Shown here: positions 16,541 through 25,579 of the stretch, piece by piece
How the letters are laid out: each line of letters begins with the position of its first letter
Position numbering within the stretch: position 1 is the first letter of the stretch
NCBI GenBank assembly: GCA_902622245.1
Contig: CACNPC010000004.1
Coordinates: forward strand, 86,001 to 150,000
Direction: 5' to 3'
Source: an uncultured Pelagibacteraceae bacterium
GTDB lineage: Bacteria; Pseudomonadota; Alphaproteobacteria; Pelagibacterales; Pelagibacteraceae
Length of the DNA: 64,000 nt
Made by a program: the position numbers and the translations under genes
Notes under the pieces: model-generated
The model's input: the letters and a program-made list of their open reading frames with translations, nothing else
Database searches by the model: none
What the model was told of the DNA's origin: nothing

Positions 16541-17979
16541 TGAATTATGTAATATGGGATGTAGAGACAGATAGTGCTGATACTAATTATGCAACTATAA
16601 TTGAAATTGGTGCGTTACTTTTAGATGAAAATTTCAGAGAAAAAGAGAGGTTTAGTGCACGATGTAGAATCCCTCAAGATCGTGTTCCTTCCGCAACAGC
16701 TTTATGTGTTAACCGTTCAAGTATTGATTTACTTACAAAACAAAATCTTAGTCATTATCAGATGCTTAATCAAATTGAAGCTAAATTCAAAGAATGGTCT
16801 CCTGCAACTTTCCTAGGGTACAGTTCAATTAATTTTGACGATGAAGTGATAAGGAAAGAATTTTTTAAAACTTTAAGAGAACCTTACATTACAAATACAA
16901 AAGGAAATGTTAGACATGATGCTTTAAATATTGTTAGAGCTGCTTTTGCAGTTAATCCAGATGTTTTAAATACTGAATTAAATCAGAAAGGAAATATTTC
17001 AATGAAGTTAGAGTCTCTTGGAAGAATGAATGGATACGATACAGAAGCAGCACACTCAGCTTTATTTGACAGTGAACTTTGTGGGAAAATACTTTCAGAG
17101 ATAAAAAAAAAGCAAACTAATCTTTGGGACGATTATTTAAGAACGAGTAGTAAACAATCTGTTGAAGAAATAATCAAAAATGAAACAATTTTAACAATTA
17201 ACGAATACTTTTATTCACGAAGTCGTCTTTATCTAGTCGCACCTCTTCATCCAAGCAACTGTATACATCCAGTTTATAAATGGGGCCAGGCCGTTGATAT
17301 TAGGATAGATGTGGAACCATTATTTAAACTTTCTTATCAAGAACTTAAGAAAGAAATGCTAAAGACGCCAAAATTTTTGCGGACGATCCGGTCTAACAAA
17401 GCGCCGATTATAATTGATGCAAGTTACGGAATGAAAGTTGAACCATATAATGCAATTGGTCCTGAATTGTTAAGGAAGAGAGCTGAGATGGTCAAATCAA
17501 ATGCTAAGTTTGCTCAAGATGTATGTAATATTTTAAAAGAAAATGCAGAGGAAAAAATGCAAACATCATCACAAGAAGACATAGAACCTGAAGAGAGTAT
17601 CTACAGCAAGTTTGCAACAGATAAAGATAAATTTTTATTTCCAAAATTTCATGCAGCAGATTGGAAAGAAAAATTCTCAATGTTAGAGAAATTTGAAGAT
17701 CAAAGAATGAAATATTTTGGTGAAAAATTAATATTTAATGAAGCCCCAGAAATTCTTCCTGAGACCACTCAAAAAAAAATAAAAAAACAAATTAAAGATA
17801 GATTATTTTCTATGAATAAAGAGAAATGGCTTACACTTCCTGCAGCAGAAAATGAAATTGATAACTTGAGAGAAAATAAGCAACTATTTTCATTCAAATC
17901 AGAAGAAGAAAAATTAAATTTTTTAGAAGATATAGATAAATATTATAAATTTTTAAGAGACAAATATGAGAGCGCTTAA
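16540..17979 (+). CDS. sbcB: Exodeoxyribonuclease I (SbcB-like) DEDD exonuclease
   Basis: A 479-residue protein, the full length of exonuclease I, which removes nucleotides from single-stranded DNA 3' ends. The exonuclease I site reads WDVETDS (Asp7, Glu9), the middle motif GYSSINFDDEVIRKEF (about 90-105) supplies the next Asp, and AAHSALFDSELC (about 169-180) supplies the His and last Asp of a DEDDh site. The C-terminal half, with SH3-like and helical domains, is retained at family length. It is coupled to rmuC by a TAATG junction and is followed after two bases by the next gene. In this context it may be recruited to an accessory system rather than general repair. Confidence 0.85.
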   Translation: MNYVIWDVETDSADTNYATIIEIGALLLDENFREKERFSARCRIPQDRVPSATALCVNRSSIDLLTKQNLSHYQMLNQIEAKFKEWSPATFLGYSSINFDDEVIRKEFFKTLREPYITNTKGNVRHDALNIVRAAFAVNPDVLNTELNQKGNISMKLESLGRMNGYDTEAAHSALFDSELCGKILSEIKKKQTNLWDDYLRTSSKQSVEEIIKNETILTINEYFYSRSRLYLVAPLHPSNCIHPVYKWGQAVDIRIDVEPLFKLSYQELKKEMLKTPKFLRTIRSNKAPIIIDASYGMKVEPYNAIGPELLRKRAEMVKSNAKFAQDVCNILKENAEEKMQTSSQEDIEPEESIYSKFATDKDKFLFPKFHAADWKEKFSMLEKFEDQRMKYFGEKLIFNEAPEILPETTQKKIKKQIKDRLFSMNKEKWLTLPAAENEIDNLRENKQLFSFKSEEEKLNFLEDIDKYYKFLRDKYESA

Positions 17980-17981
17980 AT

Positions 17982-18416
17982 ATGATTAAAAAAATTTTTA
18001 AATTATTCAAAAAGAAAACAAAATTTAAAAAAAAGATTGAGAAAGGTAATAAGGCAGAAGTAATCAATTTTATTAATAAGTCAAAAAAAAATAACAAAAT
18101 TCAAACAAATGCCGATGAAGCAAGGAAAATGGATAATCTTGCTCAAGAATTAGTAGAAAACTACTTGAGAGCATCTAGAAAAAGCTTTTTAGATATGGGA
18201 TATTGTTTTTACTTATTTTTATTTAGGGTTTTACAAAGAATGATTTTTCAATTTAGTTACCCAGTTTACAGACATTATCTAAAAGCAACATGTAAAGAAA
18301 TTTTAAACAACCATAAAGAATGGCTTCATGAGTTCAAAGAATGGGATAAGGCACCTACGGAAGGCAATCTAATTGGAGAGAAAAAAAAGGATAGTGACAA
18401 CGATACTTTACACTAA
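17982..18416 (+). CDS. Small basic hypothetical protein, 144 aa
   Basis: Not recognised. The first 45 residues are very Lys-rich (MIKKIFKLFKKKTKFKKKIE), followed by an amphipathic helix with ENYLRASRKSFLDMGY, then a hydrophobic-aromatic stretch (about residues 72-98, CFYLFLFRVLQRMIFQFSYP) that could be a membrane-associated helix, and an acidic tail. It lies 2 nt after the exonuclease gene and 3 nt before the LRR gene, so it belongs to the operon. A membrane-associated or adaptor role is conceivable, with no direct support. Confidence 0.65.
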   Translation: MIKKIFKLFKKKTKFKKKIEKGNKAEVINFINKSKKNNKIQTNADEARKMDNLAQELVENYLRASRKSFLDMGYCFYLFLFRVLQRMIFQFSYPVYRHYLKATCKEILNNHKEWLHEFKEWDKAPTEGNLIGEKKKDSDNDTLH

Positions 18417-18419
18417 AAT

Positions 18420-21400
18420 ATGAAAAAAAATAAAGATCCATATCCTATTACAGATGTATATCATGTAACTGATACATTGGTAGATGGTGCAACAGTAGTT
18501 GTAACTGATCTTTGCGATAATCTTTCAAATAATATTGATACAGACACTGAGAATATTTTAAGTGATACAAAACAAATAAATTCAAAAAAATTTAATTCCA
18601 TTTCAGTTTCAAATGGAGCAGATGGTGCATATCCTGTTTGGTTAGGAGTTGATAAAAATAATAAAGTTAGAAAAATATTTGCCGAAACATCTGGTGGAAG
18701 TTTTGCATGGGGTGAAAAACACAAAACCCTTGTGTCTTGGAGTTGGAACAAAGAAGACATGAATGATCAATTTTTCACCAAAGGAAAGATTGATAAAAAA
18801 GTTAAAAGAGAAAAACTTTTTGATATGAAAGTAACCTCAGGTGCAATAGCAGTTGCCGACCACGGTGGAAATTTTAGATTTGAACATCATGAAATTTTAA
18901 ATGAATCTTTAGATGATAAATATTTTAAAAAAGAAAACATTTTTCAAAATAATTATCCAATTGGATTATTTAAATTTAAATATGGTGCTGAAGCTAAATC
19001 AGAAACTTCATCATTCGCAACTTCCTCTATGCATGACGATAAGGTTTTTCATTTAAATGAATACAGAAATAGAACTTATGTTGAGTTTCTAAGCAACCTA
19101 TTAGATGATACCTGTTACCCTACTAAATATATTTTTGAAGAATACCTAGAAGAAACATTGGGATATAGAGATATTGTCGAATTAAAAGTAAATGATAAAA
19201 AAATTTCAGCAAATTATTTATCTGACAGGCTTCCAAAGGCATTACAAATTTTAAGAAAACAAACAAAAATATTATTTAAAGACAATTTTAAAGAAGTTTA
19301 CGAAATAAGAAAAAATCAATTTGAAAATCTAATATTTACAATAATAAGAGACATTGAACCTCAAGAATTAGACCTACCAAGTTTTGGAAAGAAAAAGCCG
19401 AAAAAAAATGAAAAAAAGGTTGAGAACAAACTAACTGTCGAAACAGGTGGTCTACCTTACATTCAAGAAACTTTTTACAATGGTTTTAAACTTAAAGAAG
19501 AACCAACTCTAGAACACTCAGTTACAATTCCAATTAAAAATGGAAATTACCCCTGCTATGTACATTCGTATCCTGATAAAAGTGATGATGAATATGATTT
19601 TAATTATGTAAAAATAGTAGTCGAGGGGATTGAAGGTTGTTATTTAAGCCGAGATCAAAAAGGAAAATTAGTTTTTAATAAAAGACAAAAAGAGAGCTCC
19701 TTCATTAAAGAACATATAAAAAATAAATCTAAAACTATTTCATTAGATCAAATTGTACTTAGAAATTCAGAAAATTTAGACGAATTAAGCAGGATTGATT
19801 TTGTAGAAGAATTAGAATTGCATGGATTAAAAAATATTAAAAATTGGAACGGTCTATCTAAGTTAAAAAATCTCAAAACATTGAAATTAGTTTCATGTGA
19901 AATTCAAAGTGACCAAAGTGAAAATTTTTTTAAAAATCTTTACTCTTTAAAAAATTTAATAAAATTTTCAATTGATGATAGCTGTTCTTTATCATTACCT
20001 AAAAAGAAATTATCTAATAATTTATATTTTAAGAAACTAAAATTATTTGAAATTGATTTCAGAAAAGATTGGAAAAAAAACACCAGTGAAACTAAACCAG
20101 ACCATCAAGGTTATGGTAATGAAAATTTATATTTCTTAAATTTTTATCTCTTAAATATTTCCAATTTTCCAAATTTTGAAAAATTTAAAAGTTTAGAAAT
20201 AATAAACCTTTATAATATTTTTGATGAAGACGAACCAAATGGTAATTTATTTGGTTATAGATATGGATTAAGTACATTTGAAAAAATTGGTAAACTTATT
20301 AAGAATTCAAAAAATTTAAAAGAAGTTTGGCTACACGGTTTCAAATTTCAAGGTGATATTAGCTTATATTCAAACAGAGTATCCAGGTGTTTAAATGCAT
20401 TAAATACAAAAAAAAATATATTAATTAATGGAAAAAAAATACAAGAAAATAAAATTAATTTTAAAGATGTAAATTCAATAGAACTCATCAGTAAAGTCGA
20501 GGAGTATCATAATTCTAAGATAATTTCTTTTGAAAAAGATAAACTTACTCTTAGTTATTTTTCAATTTTATCGGATGAAAATAAAGATTTCCAAAAAAAA
20601 ATATTTAAACAAAAGCCTGAGGAAATAATAATAAATCCAACCTATCAATTTGTTAGAAGTGAAATGATGTATGGAGATACATTTAAACCATTTAATAAAC
20701 ACGTTTCTCAAAACAAAAATTTAAAAAGGCTATTTTTTAAATTTGATAACAAAATTGTCGATGATGATTGGGGAGATCTTGCTGGGTCTTGGTCTGAATG
20801 GGAGTGCAGAAGTTTTTGTCAGTATATAAATGATCTCCTAATATTAAATAAAAATTTAAAAATTTTCATAGATATTCCCAATCTTAATGAGGAATTAAAA
20901 GATCTTGAAAATATCTCAAAATATATCTTGTTGTTTGAGTATTCTATAATTTTAAGTGAGAAAAAAGAGACACGTAACAGATTAATATTTAAGCAATTAC
21001 TTAATAAAGAAGTTAAACAAATAATTGATAAATACTTATTAGAAGTAGTGGATACTTTAGTTGTAATTGAGGATAATTACGGATGGAACGACTCTACCAG
21101 TGTAAGAAATATTGAATTTTTAGATAGGTTTCAGTTTGAAGACGCTAGCCCATTTAAAATTAACATAAATACTAAGTCAATTAATCTTAGTTATGATGGA
21201 GAAAAGCCGTATGAAAAAGAAAGTAGATTTTTACAAGAAATGTTTGAGGATGATTTCTGGACTTATTCAGATGCAAAATTTTATCACTTTCTAAATGATA
21301 AAATCGAGGGAAATAGCTATGATAAACCAATAATTTTAGTTAAACAAAAATATCTAGATCAATTAAAAACAACAATTTTTAAAAATATTAAACACTACTT

Positions 21401-22709
21401 TTATTTTGCAAAAGCCGACTATCGCTTTGATGATTATGATAACGTTCTTTACAAAAAATTTTGGAAAGAAAAAGAAATATTCACACTACCTCAATCTATA
21501 AAGTTTAAAAATTTGGAAACATTAAATATTATAGGTGGAAGAGATGTAAATTTAAAAAAACTATCTCAAGAAATAGATTTTACAAAAATTAAACAAATAA
21601 TATTAGAGTCGTGTGTAGGGTCGGTTAGAGACTTTCCATATTGCCCTAATTTAAAGACTTTAATTATTACTGATAGATATTGTGCAAAAGCTAAAAATTA
21701 TTCTAATTTTAAAAATTTACCTTCTTTAGAACATTTAGAATTCAAAAGCTTATTCAATTATAATGATGGTAGCTCAAGATGGTGTACCACAGAGTTTGAT
21801 TTTACAGATATTTACAAATTATCGAAATTGAAATTCTTAAAATTAAACCAATTAAATCCCGAATATTTACCACCCTTAAAAACTCTAAAAAATCTAGAAG
21901 ATCTAAATTTATCTTTTAAACTCATTACTGGCGATATGGGATCTGATGATGGAATAATTAATGAAAATATAAGAGATAAAGATTTTGAGTTTTTAAAAAA
22001 TTTAAATAATTTAAAATCAATAAGCATTGAATTACCTTTAGATCATTCGAGTGTAAAAGGTGAGCAATTAATTTCCTATATTAATTCAAATATTGAAGTT
22101 TTGGACTTAGAAGCTCAATACGATGATGCTGAAATACAACTAGCCTATCAAACTATAAATAAAATTATTAAAAGATTTAAAAATCTTAAAAAAATAAAAT
22201 TAGAACTTAGCAGAAATAATAACTTCGAGTCTAATGATAAAGAAAAAATAATATATTTTAGAAAAACAGGAGAAAGATGGAAAGAAGGAAATAGCCCAAG
22301 ACCGTTTATATTGGATTTTAATAATTTCTGTAAATTGAAATATTTAACAGATATTACCTTTAGTCAATTGTACAGAGATGAGATGGGATTTAAAATTAAA
22401 AACCCAAGATCAATAACAAAAATGAAAAATATTAAAAAAATAAATATAAAAAAAGAAAAATTTAAAACAGAAGACCTGCAATATATAAGATCTATCACTT
22501 TAAATCCTAGAGATAATTTTTTAAAAGAATGTCAGAAAAAAGATAAATCAATTAAAAGTGAATATGATTTAAATGAAAAAGATAAGAAAAAATATGATAA
22601 GTTAAATAGAGAAATTAAATTTGATGGTTCAGATTGGAACTGGTCAGGTGATACAATTGACGAAATATTAAAAGAAAGAAAAAAGAAAAAAAGTGAAACA
22701 GCAAATTAA
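18420..22709 (+). CDS. Giant leucine-rich-repeat protein, 1429 aa
   Basis: The largest gene of the window and unusual for a streamlined genome. Residues about 60-215 form a compact domain with GADGAYPVWLGVD and a Gly/Trp-rich pattern. Residues about 340-440 hold a second domain (YPCYVHSYPDKSDDEYDF). Two blocks of irregular leucine-rich repeats follow, about 440-640 (VEELELHGLKNIKNWNGLSK, then LKNLKTLKL) and about 1025-1350 (FKNLETLNIIG, LKTLIITD, LEHLEFKS, LKFLKLNQL, LEDLNLSF), with about 380 residues of unknown fold between them. There is no signal peptide or membrane helix, so it is probably cytoplasmic. No nuclease or NTPase motif is seen. A sensor or scaffold role is inferred from the repeats and the nuclease neighbours. 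Confidence 0.75.
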   Translation: MKKNKDPYPITDVYHVTDTLVDGATVVVTDLCDNLSNNIDTDTENILSDTKQINSKKFNSISVSNGADGAYPVWLGVDKNNKVRKIFAETSGGSFAWGEKHKTLVSWSWNKEDMNDQFFTKGKIDKKVKREKLFDMKVTSGAIAVADHGGNFRFEHHEILNESLDDKYFKKENIFQNNYPIGLFKFKYGAEAKSETSSFATSSMHDDKVFHLNEYRNRTYVEFLSNLLDDTCYPTKYIFEEYLEETLGYRDIVELKVNDKKISANYLSDRLPKALQILRKQTKILFKDNFKEVYEIRKNQFENLIFTIIRDIEPQELDLPSFGKKKPKKNEKKVENKLTVETGGLPYIQETFYNGFKLKEEPTLEHSVTIPIKNGNYPCYVHSYPDKSDDEYDFNYVKIVVEGIEGCYLSRDQKGKLVFNKRQKESSFIKEHIKNKSKTISLDQIVLRNSENLDELSRIDFVEELELHGLKNIKNWNGLSKLKNLKTLKLVSCEIQSDQSENFFKNLYSLKNLIKFSIDDSCSLSLPKKKLSNNLYFKKLKLFEIDFRKDWKKNTSETKPDHQGYGNENLYFLNFYLLNISNFPNFEKFKSLEIINLYNIFDEDEPNGNLFGYRYGLSTFEKIGKLIKNSKNLKEVWLHGFKFQGDISLYSNRVSRCLNALNTKKNILINGKKIQENKINFKDVNSIELISKVEEYHNSKIISFEKDKLTLSYFSILSDENKDFQKKIFKQKPEEIIINPTYQFVRSEMMYGDTFKPFNKHVSQNKNLKRLFFKFDNKIVDDDWGDLAGSWSEWECRSFCQYINDLLILNKNLKIFIDIPNLNEELKDLENISKYILLFEYSIILSEKKETRNRLIFKQLLNKEVKQIIDKYLLEVVDTLVVIEDNYGWNDSTSVRNIEFLDRFQFEDASPFKININTKSINLSYDGEKPYEKESRFLQEMFEDDFWTYSDAKFYHFLNDKIEGNSYDKPIILVKQKYLDQLKTTIFKNIKHYFYFAKADYRFDDYDNVLYKKFWKEKEIFTLPQSIKFKNLETLNIIGGRDVNLKKLSQEIDFTKIKQIILESCVGSVRDFPYCPNLKTLIITDRYCAKAKNYSNFKNLPSLEHLEFKSLFNYNDGSSRWCTTEFDFTDIYKLSKLKFLKLNQLNPEYLPPLKTLKNLEDLNLSFKLITGDMGSDDGIINENIRDKDFEFLKNLNNLKSISIELPLDHSSVKGEQLISYINSNIEVLDLEAQYDDAEIQLAYQTINKIIKRFKNLKKIKLELSRNNNFESNDKEKIIYFRKTGERWKEGNSPRPFILDFNNFCKLKYLTDITFSQLYRDEMGFKIKNPRSITKMKNIKKINIKKEKFKTEDLQYIRSITLNPRDNFLKECQKKDKSIKSEYDLNEKDKKKYDKLNREIKFDGSDWNWSGDTIDEILKERKKKKSETAN

Positions 22710-23817
22710 GTGTCCACATTGTAATAAATTTTTTCCTCTTGAAGAAAGTTTAAAACAAGAAACTGAAGAATTGAGAAAGAAACTAAGAGCAGAAGAAAAA
22801 GAAAAATCTAAGGAAAGGGAAAAAGAACTTGAGGGCAAACTTAATCTTAAACTTGAAAAACAACAGGCAGAGCATGAAAAACAGCTCAAAAAAATAAAAA
22901 TAGAGGAAGAGAAAAAGATAAAAGATGAAGCAAAAAAACAGGCAGAACAAGATATAAAAAAAATTAAAAAAGAAGCTGAAGATAAAGCTAAAGAAGCAAA
23001 GTTAGAGGTAGAGAGAAAAGCTCAAAAAGATAATGCTGTTCTGAAAGAAAAACTTCTTAAGCAGGAATTAGCTCACCAAAAAGATATTGAGAGATTAAGA
23101 ACCAAAGCAGAAGAAGCAGCACGTGCTGCTAGCCAATCGCCTGTTGAGAGAAAAGGCGAGGTTCAAGAAGATTTATTAGAGGATTATTTAAAGAAAGAAT
23201 TTCCTTATGATAATTTTGAACCTGTAAAAAAAGGAAAAAGGGGAGCAGATGTAATTCAATTTGTTCAAAATAAAAATAATGACACCGTTGGTAAAATACT
23301 ACACGAGAGTAAAGATGTCTTAAACTTTGATGAAAAGTGGGTCAGTAAATTATTAGATGATATGACTAACGAGAATGCAACAATTGGCGTTATTTATACT
23401 AAGGCTATGCCAAAAAAATCAAATGGTTTAGTTGACGAAAGAGAAGGAGGAAGAATTCTTATTTGTGCAGAACTTCCAATAATTAGGCAGATGGTTTCCA
23501 TTCATAGAAAACTAATAGAACAAATACAGCAAAATAAACTTAGTAAAGGGGATGCAACTTCAAAGTTACAGAATCTTTATAATTATTTAAACGGAAACGA
23601 ATTTAAACTTCAATATAGAAAAACAATGAATGGACTTCGTAAAGAAGGATTACAGATAGATAAAGACGAAAGATCATACACAACTCAAATAAAGACTAGA
23701 AAATTGAATTTTGAGGATAATAAAAAAAATATAAATTCAATCATCACTTCAATTCTATCTAATAGTGAATTGTCAGATGATTTATTAGATGGCGGAGATG
23801 ATCCGATGTTGGAATAG
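22693..23817 (+). CDS. DUF2130 family protein
   Basis: A 374-residue protein starting at GTG within the last 17 nt of the LRR gene. The N-terminus has a short CPHC motif (IKCPHCNKFFPL), then a coiled coil of about 120 residues rich in Glu and Lys, then the DUF2130 domain: SPVERKGEVQEDLLEDYLKK, KKGKRGADVIQFV, ILHESKD and DEREGGRILICAELPIIRQ. I recall this domain as related to the PD-(D/E)XK nuclease fold, with Glu/Asp/Lys positions visible in GADVIQFV and ESKD, but activity has not been shown from sequence. It closes the rmuC operon, so that operon would start and end with coiled-coil nuclease-fold proteins. recJ follows after 11 nt. Confidence 0.85.
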   Translation: MKQQIKCPHCNKFFPLEESLKQETEELRKKLRAEEKEKSKEREKELEGKLNLKLEKQQAEHEKQLKKIKIEEEKKIKDEAKKQAEQDIKKIKKEAEDKAKEAKLEVERKAQKDNAVLKEKLLKQELAHQKDIERLRTKAEEAARAASQSPVERKGEVQEDLLEDYLKKEFPYDNFEPVKKGKRGADVIQFVQNKNNDTVGKILHESKDVLNFDEKWVSKLLDDMTNENATIGVIYTKAMPKKSNGLVDEREGGRILICAELPIIRQMVSIHRKLIEQIQQNKLSKGDATSKLQNLYNYLNGNEFKLQYRKTMNGLRKEGLQIDKDERSYTTQIKTRKLNFEDNKKNINSIITSILSNSELSDDLLDGGDDPMLE

Positions 23818-23828
23818 TCTCTGTATAG

Positions 23829-25514
23829 ATGTTATCAGTTTCAGGGAGAGATTGGCAAGAAACAAAAATTGATGGTAGAAAAGTCGAAAAATATTCACAA
23901 AAATACAATCTATCAAACTTTACCTCTAAATTATTAATCAATAATAATTTTGATGAAGATGAAATCTATTATTTAAATCAGAAACCAGGAATTGATTATA
24001 CATATAAAAATCTTAAAGATTTTAAATTAGCAGCATCATTAATTGATGAGCATATAGAACAAAATAAAAAAATACTTTTATTTGGTGACTACGATGTTGA
24101 TGGAGGATGCTCAGTTGCACTACTTGCAAAATACTTGAAATTTAAAGGCGCAGATTTTAATTATTATATTCCAGATCGAATTAAAGATGGTTATGGACCC
24201 AATTTAACTTTAATGAGAAAATTCTCAAAAGAAAAAATAAATTTAATTATCTTTGTAGATTGTGGGACAAATTCATTTGATGAAATAAATTTTTTAAATT
24301 CAAATGATATTAAATCAATTATTATAGATCATCATAAAATTGACAATTTTAAAGTAAATCCATCAGTGTTTATAAATCCTTTGAAAAGTTCAGATTATAA
24401 AAATTATAACTTTTTTTGTTCAACAAATTTGGTTTTTTTTCTTTTAAGATTCATTCTTTTCAAGAATAGAGAAAATAAAAAATTTAATTTAACTAAATAT
24501 TTAATATATGCAGCTTTGGGGACAATTTGTGATGTTATGCCGTTAAGAGGATTAAATAGATATTTAACCATTGAGGCAATAAATAGTTTTAACTTAAGTG
24601 AAGATAATGCATTTTCTCATATTCTAAAATTTAATAAAATTAATAGAAAATTAACAATCGATGACCTTGGTTACTTAATAGGGCCTGTGCTAAATTCAGG
24701 TGGTAGATTAGGAAAATCAAAATTAGCAACAAAATTACTTATATCTGAAGATAAAAAAGAGATTGAAAAAATATCTAAGGAATTACTTTATACAAATGAA
24801 AAACGTAAAATTATCGAAGAAAGAACGCTTAAAAAAATAGAAGGAAACATTGGTTTAAACAAAAATTATATTTTTCATGTTGAAGAACATATAAGTGAGG
24901 GAATTTTAGGTATTATAGCAGCAAGACTAGCTGAAAAATATAATAAGCCAGTTATTTTAGCTACATACTCAGGAAATTTTATAAAAGGGTCAGCAAGGTC
25001 GGTTGAGGAGATAGACATTGGGAAAATTTTATTAAATTTAAAACAAAAAAATATTTTAATTAAAGGAGGAGGTCATGCAATGGCGGGAGGATTTTCCTTA
25101 TTAAAAAAAAATATAAAAAAAGTAGACGAATATCTTCAAAAACAAATCAAAATTAACAAAAATAATAATATTAATAGATATCTATCAAAACATTCTCTTA
25201 GTTTATTAAACAATTCATTGCTTCTAGATTTAAGAAAAATCGCTCCATTTGGAAGCAAAAATCCTTCTCCAATACTTTTATTTAATAAGATCAAAATAAT
25301 AAAAACTAAAATTATTAATAAAAAACATATTTTTTTTGTTGCTAAATCAGGCATTAAATCCTGCGAAGGCATGGCATTTAACTCAGTCGACAGTGAAATA
25401 GGGAATATACTTTTGTATTATAAAAGAGAAATATCAATAATTTCAGAACTAAAAGAAAGCACGTATAAAAATAAATCAAAATTGCAACTTATTTTAAAAG
25501 ATATAATTAATTAA
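23829..25514 (+). CDS. recJ: Single-stranded-DNA-specific exonuclease RecJ
   Basis: A 561-residue DHH-family 5'-3' exonuclease, the normal RecJ length. The motifs are LLFGDYDVDGGCS (about 80-92), IIFVDCGTNS (about 138-147), IIIDHHKID (about 161-169), the DHHA1-type GILGIIAARLAEKYNKPVIL and KGGGHAMAGGFS. RecJ acts in RecF-pathway recombination and base-excision and mismatch repair. As a core gene it marks the right edge of the accessory region. Whether it shares the upstream operon's transcript cannot be told, as only 11 nt separate it from DUF2130. Confidence 0.95.
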   Translation: MLSVSGRDWQETKIDGRKVEKYSQKYNLSNFTSKLLINNNFDEDEIYYLNQKPGIDYTYKNLKDFKLAASLIDEHIEQNKKILLFGDYDVDGGCSVALLAKYLKFKGADFNYYIPDRIKDGYGPNLTLMRKFSKEKINLIIFVDCGTNSFDEINFLNSNDIKSIIIDHHKIDNFKVNPSVFINPLKSSDYKNYNFFCSTNLVFFLLRFILFKNRENKKFNLTKYLIYAALGTICDVMPLRGLNRYLTIEAINSFNLSEDNAFSHILKFNKINRKLTIDDLGYLIGPVLNSGGRLGKSKLATKLLISEDKKEIEKISKELLYTNEKRKIIEERTLKKIEGNIGLNKNYIFHVEEHISEGILGIIAARLAEKYNKPVILATYSGNFIKGSARSVEEIDIGKILLNLKQKNILIKGGGHAMAGGFSLLKKNIKKVDEYLQKQIKINKNNNINRYLSKHSLSLLNNSLLLDLRKIAPFGSKNPSPILLFNKIKIIKTKIINKKHIFFVAKSGIKSCEGMAFNSVDSEIGNILLYYKREISIISELKESTYKNKSKLQLILKDIIN

Positions 25515-25579
25515 TTTAAATTGTGGAAAAATTAAATTTTAACAATTGAATTAATAACAGAATCAATTATATCAATGTA

